Below, piece after piece: positions 17,294 to 27,400 of a DNA stretch of 64,000 bases. The notes under the pieces were generated by a model. That model was not told where the DNA came from, ran no database searches, and was given only the letters and a program-made list of their open reading frames with translations. The DNA lies in assembly GCA_020637335.1 (NCBI GenBank), contig JACJWC010000023.1, positions 4,168-68,167 on the forward strand. The letters run 5' to 3'. Position 1 is the stretch's first letter. Each line of letters starts with the position of its first letter. The translations under genes and the position numbers were made by a program. Source of the DNA: Acidobacteriota bacterium (GTDB lineage Bacteria; Acidobacteriota; Holophagae; Acanthopleuribacterales; Acanthopleuribacteraceae).

Positions 17294-19621
17294 CTATTTT
17301 TTATTGTTTAGCTGCATCATAAGCCGATCCATTAGCAGTTCGATCGGCTCTTGCGGGCGGCTCTCAACGATTCCAGCCCGCACCGAAATGTGGACATGCT
17401 GGGACTGAAAATGGAAATCTTGTTGCTCGAGCTGCGCCTGAAAACGTGCCAATATGCTGTTGGCACCCTGAAAATCCGTTTCGGGTAGCAGGATCATGAA
17501 TTCGTCCGCATCCCAACGGGCAAGCGAATCCGATTGGCGTGCATTTTTTTTCAGGAGCATCGCCAATTGCTTGAGCAGTTGGTCACCACTGGATTGGCCA
17601 AACTCCGAATTAAAATTGCGAAACCGGTTGATGTTGATCAAAACCAAAGAAAAGGCACGTTGATGGCGCTGGAATCGGTGGTGTTCTTTGGCAATTTCAT
17701 TTTGCATTTGGCTGCGGTGGTTCAATTCAGTTAAAACGTCTTGGGTCGTTTGCTGAACCAAATTTTGATGAGCTGCCTGTAAATTTCGCAGCGCCTCTTC
17801 GGATTTGGCTTTTTGAATTTGCAGTTGGTTAAGGTGTTTCCCCCGTGCCAGGGCGGAGAGTACATATTCTCTGAATCGCTCAATTCGGACAATTTCGGTA
17901 TTGTCTGGCTCACGCCCCGAGCGCCTGCCAGATAAAACCATAAATCCTTCCATTTGATTTTCAAACTGAATAGCGAGAATGATTTCGTCCCGAGCGGAAC
18001 CCTTGTCCGTTGGGCCGGATGCCCAAAAAACGCCGGGCCAAATCTCCTTACCTTTGTTGAAGAATCGCCATTCCACTTGCTTGGCCTCCAACCCATTTCC
18101 TCGTAGGACGGCACTTTCTGACGTGAGTAATACCGGCTCAAATTGCTGGTTTCGTGGGTTCAACAACCAGATGTCGAGATGTTCGATGCCTTCGATTTGG
18201 TCAATCAAATGGGTTTGGATGGCTTGCCACACCAGGTTTTGGTCCTGAGCGTGGTTAATCGCTCTGACAATGCGGTCTAATGCCTCTAACTCGCGGTTTT
18301 TGAGGCCAAGTTCCACATTTGCCAGCAGGTGAGCACGGTAGCGCCGCCATGTGACGATCAAAAGCAGGCTAATAATTGCCAAGGCTAGGAAGGCGAGATT
18401 GCGCAATTGGGCAGAACTATTTTTTTGTTTCTGCAAGTAGTGGATCTCGGCCGCTTTGGTTTGTGCTTGCAGCGCCTGGAGGCTCTCTCTCTGTTTTAGA
18501 AGTTCGATTTCTCGCTCCTTTTCACGACTCTGAAACCTGGCCTCCATCTCGGCTAGGGACGTCTTGGCGTTCTCCTGGTAAAGCGATTCAGTCAGTTCGG
18601 AAAAGCGTTTTTGTGCCAGAAAGGCCTCCTGGAATCGGCCTCTTCGCTCGGCCAAGGTAGCTTTGGATTTGGTCAAGTTGCGTTTAAGCTCTTTGGACCC
18701 AATTTCATCGGCCTTATCAAAGGCTTGGGTGAGAGCCTGTTCTGCTTCACTGAAACGACCCATTTCACCGAGAATGTGCGCAATATTACCGAGGGAAAGG
18801 CCCATCCCATAAGGGTCTTGTGCCTGTTCGTACATGTCAAACGAGCGGCGATGCGTTGCCAAACAGCTGGCAAAATCCTTTTTCAACCAATGCAGAACGG
18901 CCATGTTATTAAGCACATCGGCCATGCCTTTGTAATTGTTTTGGGTGTGTTGAATGGCTAACGCCTCTTCGTAGCGGCGCAGGGCTTCGTCGTATTTGCC
19001 AAGATTCTTCAACATGATTCCGGTATTGTTGAGGCCGCCAGCAATGCCCTTTGCGTTCCCAATTCTACGGTGGACGGCCAAACTCTTTTCGAAGTAGTCC
19101 AATGTGCGTTGTATATTGCCCAAACGGTAGTGCACAATGCCCATTCCATTAAAAGCTTTGGCCTGGATGGCGAGGCTTTCTGGGGTTTCCAGCTTTGCCA
19201 GGCGCTGGATGGCCTGCTGGTGATAGTCAAGGGCCTGTTCGTAGTGGGCTTGGTTCTCTGCAACAAGACCCAACGTCGTATAACATTCTGCAAGAATGAG
19301 TGGCGAGGTCTCAGGGTCAAGCAGGAGCAGCGCCTGTTCCAGACTCCTTTGCGCCTCTTCATATCGGCCCATAACTTGATTTGCCATACCCATGTTCTTT
19401 AGGGCGCGCGCTTTTAATAGCGGATCGCGCAATTCCGTAGATTGGGTCCGCGCGTCCTCGGCATATTGAAGGCTTTTTGTCGGATCGCTGGCCACAAGCA
19501 ACTCGGCCAATTGATTGAGGATTTCAATCCGCTCCGTATCACGCGCAACTGCCAGCTTTTCTTCCAGTTCAGCCCGGGTCGGACCAGAGGCAATTTGAGA
19601 CCATAAGATGAATAGCAGCAT
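17294..19621 (-). CDS. TPR-GAF-GGDEF protein with degenerate catalytic site
   Basis: A 775-residue protein. After a signal-like N-terminus come about seven TPR repeats (residues 30-330) predicted to face the periplasm, a coiled coil, a membrane helix near 410-430, a GAF-like domain (about 450-600), a second coiled coil, and a C-terminal GGDEF domain. The signature is WDADEF (703-708) instead of GGDEF, and the metal-site motif reads NINRF where active enzymes have D-x-D-x-F. Diguanylate cyclase activity is therefore unlikely. An RQSD I-site lies exactly five residues before DADEF, as in PleD-type enzymes, so it may bind c-di-GMP as an effector. No EAL domain is present. Confidence 0.85.
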   Translation of the reverse strand: MLLFILWSQIASGPTRAELEEKLAVARDTERIEILNQLAELLVASDPTKSLQYAEDARTQSTELRDPLLKARALKNMGMANQVMGRYEEAQRSLEQALLLLDPETSPLILAECYTTLGLVAENQAHYEQALDYHQQAIQRLAKLETPESLAIQAKAFNGMGIVHYRLGNIQRTLDYFEKSLAVHRRIGNAKGIAGGLNNTGIMLKNLGKYDEALRRYEEALAIQHTQNNYKGMADVLNNMAVLHWLKKDFASCLATHRRSFDMYEQAQDPYGMGLSLGNIAHILGEMGRFSEAEQALTQAFDKADEIGSKELKRNLTKSKATLAERRGRFQEAFLAQKRFSELTESLYQENAKTSLAEMEARFQSREKEREIELLKQRESLQALQAQTKAAEIHYLQKQKNSSAQLRNLAFLALAIISLLLIVTWRRYRAHLLANVELGLKNRELEALDRIVRAINHAQDQNLVWQAIQTHLIDQIEGIEHLDIWLLNPRNQQFEPVLLTSESAVLRGNGLEAKQVEWRFFNKGKEIWPGVFWASGPTDKGSARDEIILAIQFENQMEGFMVLSGRRSGREPDNTEIVRIERFREYVLSALARGKHLNQLQIQKAKSEEALRNLQAAHQNLVQQTTQDVLTELNHRSQMQNEIAKEHHRFQRHQRAFSLVLININRFRNFNSEFGQSSGDQLLKQLAMLLKKNARQSDSLARWDADEFMILLPETDFQGANSILARFQAQLEQQDFHFQSQHVHISVRAGIVESRPQEPIELLMDRLMMQLNNKK

Positions 19622-19663
19622 TCGGCACCTACAAAGGCCCTATCGTTAGATCAGCAGATAAGT

Positions 19664-20932
19664 TTAGGTCGCCTCTTCTTCGATCATTTTTTGGATCTTT
19701 TTGTTTTCTCGCCCGATATTAAACCAGAAAAATGCGGTACAACAGCGCACCCACCAGGCGGGTTCAAAAACGTTGCCGGCCAAATTGGAGGCCACAGCGC
19801 GCTTTAAAAAGTTAAACGGGGGATCTGAATAAAAAACTTTTTTAAATCCAGGCGTGTAGTATCCGTAAATGTATTGTTTAAAGCCCTTTAAACCTTTTTT
19901 CAGCCAGCGCTCGTAGGATGCCCAGACATGGATTGGCGGGCTTTGGCCGGAATGAAGAAAAGGTAAGGCCAAATCAAAAGCCCGTTCAGCGCTCAAGGTG
20001 GTTAAAAAAACACCGGATGAAAAAACGGGGTCGACAAATGCAGCGGCATCGCCGACCGTTACCCATCCGTGGCCATATTTGGGGTCCACATCGTAACTGA
20101 AATCGGCGACAGTTTGAGTTGGCGTGATGCGTTTTGCTCCGGCCAAACGCGCCTGGACCATTGCCGAGCCAGCTAGCACGGACTCATACATTTCGGTCAT
20201 ATCTGCCGGTCTGTTTTGGATTTGGTCCTTGGTCCAAACCGCACCTACACTAATCTTGTCCGGCCGCAGCGGGATGACCCAAATCCAGGCCGTGTCGGTT
20301 TGGATAATCTCTATATCGCCTTGCTCGGAAATGGGCAAGTAGGTAATGCGATCAAAATAAGCAAAAGTCGAAACCTGGTTCAGGACAGGGTCGCGCGTAA
20401 TCTTGCCTAATTGTTTGCCTAAATAAACGGACCGGCCAGTCGCATCGACCAACACGTGGGACGACAAGATTTGTTTCTCCGCCCCATTTCGGATTTCAAC
20501 GCCAACGACTCGGTCTTCTTCTTTGATGACTGATCCAGCAGACCAAGGCTGGAAAACCTGCACACCTGCCTCAATTGCGCGATCGAGCATCTGCTGGTCG
20601 AACAATTCTCTGTCGACCTGAAACGCGTGCGGGGCCTTGGCCTCAAATGCATTGGCAAAGCTGATTCTGCGGGAAAAGTCAGTGTTTTGGTTGGAGAAAA
20701 CAGCGCCCGGCTTTTTTTGTGCGGAATTGGAAACAGTTTCAAACAGGCCTAATCGCTTGAGCAGCGGCACATTTTCAGGCAGGAGGGATTCGCCAATGCG
20801 GAAGCGCGGAAATAATTCTTTTTCCACCAAACCAACCCGGAGCCCCGCTTGGGCTGCAAGGATGGCAAATGTACAGCCACCCGGCCCAGCCCCAATCACT
20901 ACCACATCAAATTTTGAATGGGCCATCTCCAT
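19664..20932 (-). CDS. FAD-dependent oxidoreductase, flavin-dependent-halogenase-like
   Basis: A 422-residue flavoprotein. The FAD Rossmann motif GAGPGG is at 14-19, FPRFRIGESLLP follows at 42-52, and the second FAD motif GHGWVTVGDAAAFVDP is near 287-302. WIWVIP at 216-221 matches the WxWxIP motif typical of flavin-dependent halogenases, and a KKPGAVF segment (73-79) stands where phenol/pyrrole halogenases carry their catalytic lysine. It could halogenate a small or carrier-bound aromatic; a geranylgeranyl-reductase-like function remains possible. No carrier protein or biosynthetic genes are adjacent. The start ATG has AAAGGA 7 bases upstream. Confidence 0.75.
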   Translation of the reverse strand: MEMAHSKFDVVVIGAGPGGCTFAILAAQAGLRVGLVEKELFPRFRIGESLLPENVPLLKRLGLFETVSNSAQKKPGAVFSNQNTDFSRRISFANAFEAKAPHAFQVDRELFDQQMLDRAIEAGVQVFQPWSAGSVIKEEDRVVGVEIRNGAEKQILSSHVLVDATGRSVYLGKQLGKITRDPVLNQVSTFAYFDRITYLPISEQGDIEIIQTDTAWIWVIPLRPDKISVGAVWTKDQIQNRPADMTEMYESVLAGSAMVQARLAGAKRITPTQTVADFSYDVDPKYGHGWVTVGDAAAFVDPVFSSGVFLTTLSAERAFDLALPFLHSGQSPPIHVWASYERWLKKGLKGFKQYIYGYYTPGFKKVFYSDPPFNFLKRAVASNLAGNVFEPAWWVRCCTAFFWFNIGRENKKIQKMIEEEAT

Positions 20933-21093
20933 GAAAAATCCTTTACAGCTGCCTCAAAAACCTTTACTTCAACTTAACTTGACGCTAAAGGGTTCGTGTT
21001 AATATCGAACACGTCATTCTAATGATTTGGTTTGCATTCGTCATTCATTCCTTTTTAGGGAAAAGAAAATCATCGCTTGGGGGAGGAGTTCAT

Positions 21094-22848
21094 TTGAGTT
21101 CAGCCTGGCGTTATACAATTTTTTTCTGGCTTGTGTGCCCTCAACTTGGTGGATTTGGCGCCATGGCCATGGATTTAAAGGAGTTACGGACAGAAACAGA
21201 TCTCGTTCAAACCACAGATGAACCCGAACACAGTGTTGGTGGTGAACACGAAACCAATCTGCCCCACCAAATGATGATTCTGGTTTTGCAGTTGGGCATA
21301 ATTGTGCTGGTTGCTCGTTTTTGCGGCGAACTGTTTGAACGATTTTTAAAACAACCCGCTGTCTTGGGCGAGCTTGCTGCCGGAATGATTATTGGTCCCC
21401 ACGCCCTCGGGCCTTTTTTGTCCTTTCCGGGTGTTGGCCCGCTGTTTATTGCTCCGCCCGGCTCAATGGGCGTTAGTCCTGAACTTTATGGGGTTGCAAC
21501 AATTGCCTCGATTGTCCTTCTGTTTATGGTCGGGCTGGAAACGGATTTTAAACAGTTTATCCGCTATGCCGGTCCCGGCTTGGCCGTTGGTTTGGGTGGA
21601 GTGCTGGGCAGTTTTATCGCCGGTGATTTACTTTATGTGTGGATGGTGGGCGGCGATTTTATGAGCCCGGCAGCCCTGTTTATGGGTACGGTCTCTACCG
21701 CAACCTCGGTGGGAATAACAGCACGGGTCCTATCGGAGAAAAAGAAATTGGATAGTCCCGAGGGCACCACCATTTTGGCAGGTGCCGTTATCGATGATGT
21801 GCTCGGAATTTTGATATTGGCGGTGGTTCTGGGGATTGCGGCAACCAACAGCAGTCATGGCGAGATTGCTTGGGGGCACATCGGCATGATTGCTTTGAAA
21901 GCAGTTGGATTTTGGTTAGGTGCTACAGCGCTTGGCATTCTGCTGAGCTCCCGAATTGCCGCGATTATGTATTGGTTCCGCACCTCGGGTTCTATTGTTT
22001 CACTTGGATTCGGCATGGCCTTGTTATTGGCAGGCATAGCCGAAACGTTTGGTTTGGCTATGATCATTGGCGCCTACATTATGGGCCTCTCACTTTCCAA
22101 GGAACACATCAGCCACAAACTGGAACGGTCGCTTATTCCTGTTTATGCCTGTCTCGTACCTGTGTTCTTTGCCGTGATGGGCATGCTGGTCGACTTTTCG
22201 GCCATGGGCGCGGCTTGGAAGTTTGGGCTTGTGTATAGCATTGTGGCCATTTTGGCCAAAGTCTTGGGCAGTGGCATTCCCGCATTGTTTGTTGGCTTTA
22301 ATGCCTTGGGTGCAACCCGAATTGGGTTAGGTATGTTACCGCGCGGTGAGGTGGCGCTCATTGTGGCCGGTATTGGTATGGGCGCCAATTTCCTCGACCC
22401 AAAAATGTTTGGGGTCGTCATTCTGATGACCCTTATTACTACCATTATTGCCCCACCTGTCCTGGTGAACCTGTTCCAAAATCCCGATTCGGGGCTCAGT
22501 GCAAAACGTCAAAAAGTCAGTAAAGGGAAGCCGAGCGATCACAAGGTCATTGTGATTGACTCGTTGACCTGGACCAACCACGATCTACTCCTGATGTGCA
22601 TTCAGAACTTGTTTGAAATCAATAATTACAGCGTCAATATCCTCAATGCGGACGATGGTATTTACCAATTCAGCGGTGAAATTGGCGATGAATTGATCAA
22701 CGTCACCCTGCGCGATCGGATGGATCGAATTGAAATCAAGACCCAACCCGAACACCACGAGTTGGTTAAGAAACTGGTCGATGAAGCACTTCACGACGCG
22801 CATGAGCGCATCGCGCGGCTCAGTGTTAAAGAAATTCCTTTGGCTTGA
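21094..22848 (+). CDS. cation:proton antiporter, CPA2 (KefB/NapA-like) family
   Basis: About 585 residues. The membrane core shows the CPA2 plan with 12 or so spans, including QPAVLGELAAGMIIGPHALG near the first pair and the ion-binding GAVIDDVLGILILAVV segment with the paired Asp residues. After the core come about 120 cytoplasmic residues (HKVIVIDSLTWTNHD...) that do not look like a typical RCK/TrkA-N domain. The protein probably exchanges Na+ or K+ for protons. TTG at 21094 is chosen because GGGGAGGAG lies about 5 bases upstream and a signal-like helix follows; an ATG at 21022 lacks a site. The 46-codon gene follows after 9 bases. Confidence 0.87.
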   Translation: MSSAWRYTIFFWLVCPQLGGFGAMAMDLKELRTETDLVQTTDEPEHSVGGEHETNLPHQMMILVLQLGIIVLVARFCGELFERFLKQPAVLGELAAGMIIGPHALGPFLSFPGVGPLFIAPPGSMGVSPELYGVATIASIVLLFMVGLETDFKQFIRYAGPGLAVGLGGVLGSFIAGDLLYVWMVGGDFMSPAALFMGTVSTATSVGITARVLSEKKKLDSPEGTTILAGAVIDDVLGILILAVVLGIAATNSSHGEIAWGHIGMIALKAVGFWLGATALGILLSSRIAAIMYWFRTSGSIVSLGFGMALLLAGIAETFGLAMIIGAYIMGLSLSKEHISHKLERSLIPVYACLVPVFFAVMGMLVDFSAMGAAWKFGLVYSIVAILAKVLGSGIPALFVGFNALGATRIGLGMLPRGEVALIVAGIGMGANFLDPKMFGVVILMTLITTIIAPPVLVNLFQNPDSGLSAKRQKVSKGKPSDHKVIVIDSLTWTNHDLLLMCIQNLFEINNYSVNILNADDGIYQFSGEIGDELINVTLRDRMDRIEIKTQPEHHELVKKLVDEALHDAHERIARLSVKEIPLA

Positions 22849-22857
22849 GGAGTGGAC

Positions 22858-22998
22858 ATGGTCGGAAAAGATTTAAAAGAACAGGGCTACGACAAGGAAG
22901 AAGAATACTTTAAGCGGTTGGAGCGCGAACAGCTAGAAAAGCTCAAACAAAAAAAGGAACCGGCCCCCCAGAATCCCCAGCCACAAGATGAAACTTGA
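22858..22998 (+). CDS. 46-residue charged small protein
   Basis: A short gene with ATG at 22858, GAGGAG upstream overlapping the antiporter stop, and TGA at 22998. The product is almost entirely charged: a helix with EEEYFKRLEREQLEKLKQKK, then a Pro/Gln-rich tail. It overlaps the start of tag by 11 bases, so translation is probably coupled. The helical part faintly recalls small ATPase-inhibitor-like (IF1-like) bacterial proteins, but that is a guess. The good ribosome binding site and tight packing argue that it is real. Confidence 0.6.
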   Translation: MVGKDLKEQGYDKEEEYFKRLEREQLEKLKQKKEPAPQNPQPQDET

Positions 22999-23563
22999 GC
23001 GTTGTTTCTGGTGCGGTGAAGATCCGCTTTACATGGCTTACCACGACACTGAATGGGGTCAGGTCAATCGGGATGAGCGGCACCTCTTTGAAATGCTGTC
23101 TTTGGAACTGTTTCAAAGTGGCCTTTCGTGGCTGACTATTTTGCGGAAACGAGAAGCCTTTCGCAAGGCATTTGCCGGATTTGCCTGGCAAGAAATTGCC
23201 ACATTTGGGTCGGAAAAGATTGAGGAACTGATGGCAGACAGTGCCATTGTGCGCAATCGCAAAAAAATCGAGGCGGTTATCCAAAATGCCCGGCAAATGC
23301 CCGGACTTCTTCAAGTGGGTTCATTTGCCGACTTTCTTTGGCAATTTGAGCCGAAGGAACGTCAGATCCCGATCGGCGGCCATACCCGCGCATCCTTACC
23401 TTTATTAATTCCCGAGGCCCACCAACTCTCCTGCGCACTCAAGGCGCGGGGATTTTCATTTTGTGGTCCAATGGTCTGCATGAGCCTCATGCAAGCAGTC
23501 GGCATCCTGAATGATCATTTACGGGGTTGTTATTTGTGTCCTTACAGTCAGGTTAGTGAATAA
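22988..23563 (+). CDS. tag: DNA-3-methyladenine glycosylase I
   Basis: A 191-residue Tag enzyme, which excises 3-methyladenine from alkylated DNA. The zinc ligands typical of Tag are visible: Cys6 and His19 (YHDTEWG) at the N-terminus and His177 and Cys181 in DHLRGCYLC at the end. The FQSGLSWLTILRKREAF motif and the FVGPT-like GPMVCMSLMQAVG segment are family marks, with FCGP in place of FVGP. The start ATG lies inside the last codons of the preceding small gene. The 3' end overlaps the convergent DUF445 gene by 11 bases. Confidence 0.94.
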   Translation: MKLERCFWCGEDPLYMAYHDTEWGQVNRDERHLFEMLSLELFQSGLSWLTILRKREAFRKAFAGFAWQEIATFGSEKIEELMADSAIVRNRKKIEAVIQNARQMPGLLQVGSFADFLWQFEPKERQIPIGGHTRASLPLLIPEAHQLSCALKARGFSFCGPMVCMSLMQAVGILNDHLRGCYLCPYSQVSE

Positions 23564-24257
23564 AACTGCTGACCAGACCAATTAAGGCGCCAAAAACGCC
23601 GCCCCAAACAACCAACCAGCCCAAATGGCTGCGAATCATTTCCTGAACGATCTGTTTAACCATGTCCGGCGTCAATTCCTCCAGGCGCGCGTTGACCATG
23701 TCCTTGATTTTTACTTGCCATTCCCCATGGGGATTCTCGACCAAATCGCCCGTTAAAGCTTTAAGAAAGTCCGGGCTTTGGGTGATCTCCTTCAATTTGG
23801 TTTTCAAGGTTTCGCCAAAAGGGGCGCGTAAGGGTTCAACAACTTTAGCTCCACCGAACATGTTCAACATACTGCCCAGCTTGGACTGTTGAATCACCTC
23901 CAGGAAGCCATTAAAGATGTGGTCGGTATCCAACCCATCAATCACTGGTTCCAAGTGAAGACTGGTGGGCGTCTCTTCCTTTATGAATTTTTGGATGTTC
24001 TCAATGGTGAAGAACTGGGACATTACCATTTCGCGGATGGCCGACTTAAACGATTCAAATTTCAACGGAATGATACCGGAACCATACAGACCGGGAACGC
24101 GTTCAAACAACATGTGAATCGCCAACCAATTGGTGATGGCGCCACTAAAGGCAAAAAGGCCCGCGTTGAATAGGTGGTGGCGATAAGGTTCCGCTAGGGC
24201 AAAGGATAAACCAATCAAAATCAGGCATATCAAGTTGGTTAGTGTCGATTTGTTCAA
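23553..24257 (-). CDS. DUF445 family membrane protein
   Basis: A 234-residue protein with the DUF445 signature GAITNWLAIHMLFE followed by GSGIIPLKFESFK. A membrane helix lies at the N-terminus and another at the extreme C-terminus (LGWLVVWGGVFGALIGLV), with an amphipathic helical region between. DUF445 proteins are conserved and of unknown function, possibly acting at the envelope. TTG at 24257 is taken as the start because GGGAGGG sits 5 bases upstream; the frame is open for 49 more codons upstream without resemblance to the family. Confidence 0.83.
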   Translation of the reverse strand: MNKSTLTNLICLILIGLSFALAEPYRHHLFNAGLFAFSGAITNWLAIHMLFERVPGLYGSGIIPLKFESFKSAIREMVMSQFFTIENIQKFIKEETPTSLHLEPVIDGLDTDHIFNGFLEVIQQSKLGSMLNMFGGAKVVEPLRAPFGETLKTKLKEITQSPDFLKALTGDLVENPHGEWQVKIKDMVNARLEELTPDMVKQIVQEMIRSHLGWLVVWGGVFGALIGLVSSFIH

Positions 24258-24340
24258 GAGTTCCCTCCCAATCAGGCCCCTCAGTTTAAACTGGGATTGT
24301 GGTAGGACCAAGACCCATCCCTTTGACAGGGGACAATAAA

Positions 24341-24370
24341 TTGGACCAGATTTAAGACGAAGCCTAAAAT
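24341..24370 (+). promoter_or_regulatory. possible sigma-70 promoter for the propeller sensor kinase
   Basis: TTGGAC (24341-24346) and TAAAAT (24365-24370) are 18 bases apart, about 50 bases before the gene start at 24419. The match is only fair. Confidence 0.35.
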
Positions 24371-24418
24371 AGTCGATAAGTCTCAAGCGAAATAAAAGCC
24401 ACATTTCTCGCTGATTGG

Positions 24419-27400
24419 GTGAAGTTGATGAATCAGTGGATGCGAACCCTAATTCTGGTCCTTATTTGTTCGTTATCGGGCCGAGTTTTTGCTCAATCCT
24501 ACTTTTTCAGACATTTCACGGGTGACGATGGTCTTTCTCAGCTGGTGCCACAAAGTGTTTTTCAGGATCGCGATGGGTTTTTGTGGGTCGGCACGCAAGC
24601 AGGCCTGAACCGCTTTGATGGGTATGCCTTTTCGGCCTTTAGCGTACGTGATGGCCTAAACAGCGATTGGATTAACTGCATCATCCAAGACAAGGCTGGC
24701 CGAATCTGGGTAGGCAACCGTTCGGGCCTTGCCATGCTTGAGGGGACGCGTTTCAAATCGCTTGACCGATTGGAGAATCAATCGATCCAAACCCTGTTGG
24801 TTGGACCCGATGAGACCCTTTGGATCGGCAGCGAATACGGCCTACTCGGTTGGCGTCAGGGAAAGTGGATTGAACCCAAAAATCCTCCGCCTGTCTTTGC
24901 AAATGGCGTAACTGCTTTAGCCATGGATGGGCAAGGTCGATTGTGGGTCGGGACATTAAATGGCTTGTATCGTATGGGTCCAGACGCATTCGAGCCGCAA
25001 AAAATATTTGAGAATGAGAGCATTGTCGCAATTGCTATTCATGCAGACAAATGGCATGTCGCCAGCCGAAAACGTCTTTTTCGGGGCGATGGCCAGCAAT
25101 TTACGCCAGTCTTTCAGGCTGAAAATGATGCCTATGGGCCCATTACCGCCATGGTTCAGGACCGCTTTGGTCACATTTGGCTCGGTACCCCGACGGGATT
25201 AACCAAACTGGATGGCACCCAAACCATGAATATTGACGAGGCAAGCGGTCTCCCGTTTAGTCAAGTACGCTGTCTCTTTGAGGATCGAACCGGTTTAATA
25301 TGGGTAGGAGGTGTCGGGGGCCTTGCCGCGTGTGTCGGGCGTCCATTTGAAATTTACAAAAAGAATAATGGGTTACCTTCCGAAAATGTCCGGCCCATTT
25401 TCCGCCATTCGGATGGTGTTTTATGGGTGGGGACAAGCCGAGGGCTCGCTTACATGGACAGCAACCATTTTGTGCCCGTTCCTTTTTATTCTCCTGATGT
25501 GAACCAGGGTCGTGTCTTCAGAATTCTGGCAGATGGAAATGATACGCTTTGGACTTGCGGAACGGCTGGCATTTTCCAAGTCGAAGCCAAACGAACGGTG
25601 CCTCTTGCTGCTTATTCCGAGTTGGGCGGGGAAGTCCGGTCCTTGGCATTTGATCCGCAGAATCGATTGTGGGCTTCCGTTTACGATCGCGGGCTTTTTG
25701 TGTTGGAAGGTGCGCATTTTCGGCCCATTCAGGTTTCCAACCAGGTTTTTGAAAACGCACAGCTCCTGGCCGATAAACAGGGCCGAATCTGGGCAAGTGG
25801 AAAATCAGGTCTTTCTGTTTTTGATGGAAAAACCTGGAAGACCTATACAACAGCAGATGGTCTTGCCCTAAACGATGTCTATTACTTGGCACTCAATAAA
25901 CAGGGTGAACTGTGGTTTGGTTATAACAATTCTTATGGGTTGAGTTACCTGAAAGGTGATCGCTTTTACCATATATCTAGTGAAAACGGGCTTTCAAATG
26001 ACACGGTTTACTCCATAGGATTTGATTCGGTCGGCAATACTTGGGTGGGCACTTCACGCGGTGTGGATCGGATTGACAGCAAAAATAATCGATTTGTAAC
26101 CTATTCCAAAAATGACGGTTATCCAAGTACCGAATCCAATGCGGGCGGATTTCTAGAAGATCGGGATGGATCGATTTGGTTTGGAACGGCAGAAGGCCTG
26201 GCCCACTACCATCACCTTTATGACTTTTCCAATCTGACAGCGCCGCCAGCGATCTGGACCCATGCCCAGGTTGGCAAATTTGATTTAACCCAAAGCGGCA
26301 CTTCTGTTTCTTTAGGGACCGGCGACGTGCTGCTTAACCTTATGGCGAGCAACTTTTTTTATGTCAATCCGCGTCAGATTGAAATCCAATATCGACTTCC
26401 TCCCTTCGTATCAGATTGGACACCTATTCACGGACCCGAATCCATCACCCTACACAATGCAGGGGCATACAGTTTGGAATTACGCGCGCGTTCGTTTCGC
26501 TCTCAATGGGTCAGCGGTCCGGACCTAGGTTTTCATGTGCCACCGCCCTTCTTCCAGAAATGGTGGGTCCAAATTGGACTCCTGCTCGCGTTTTTATTGT
26601 TGACCTTTGCGGGTTTTCGGCTGCGAACCTTGCGCATCCGGTTGCAGGCCGAACGATTGGCGCTTGAGGTTTCACAACGAACCAGTGACCTGCAAGAGAA
26701 AAAAATGGAATTGGAAAGCACGTTGGCCGAATTACAACGAGCCAAAGATGAATCGCTGGCCGTGCTTGAGAATTTTTCGGGTCCTATTTGGTCCGTCGAT
26801 AAAAATTTGGACTTACAGCTCTTCAACAGCGGGTTTCGTTCCCAAATGAGTAAAAAGGGTTACTTGCCCAACCAGGGCGAACCCATTTTGCCGTGCCACA
26901 GTCATGAAAAGGCTACATGGGAGAAGCTGTATCGACGATGTCTTAACGGGATCCGCTTTTCCCATGTTCTCGACCATGAATCCAGCTTTGGAACGATTTA
27001 TAACGAGTATTTCTTTAATCCTATTTTTGGTCCGGACGGAAAAGTTTTGGGTGCATCTGTTTTGTGTTTGGACATAACCCAGCGCAAACAAGCCGAAAAG
27101 GAACGGGAAAGTTTAAACAAAGAACTCAATGAGTCTGCGCGCCGGGCAGGTATGGCAGATGTTGCTACCAGCGTGCTGCACAATGTGGGCAATGTTTTGA
27201 ACAGTTTAAATGTTTCTAGTGATTTGCTTTATCAAAAAGTCGTTCAATCGCCGATTAATCGCTTGGGTTCCTTTGCTCAACTACTCAACGACCAGAGCGA
27301 GAATTTACCGCGCTTTTTTGAAGAGGATCCCAAAGGGAAATTGGTGCCAAAGGCACTGAGTGCCCTTTATGAGCGGGTCGAAATTGAAAGAGAGCAAATG

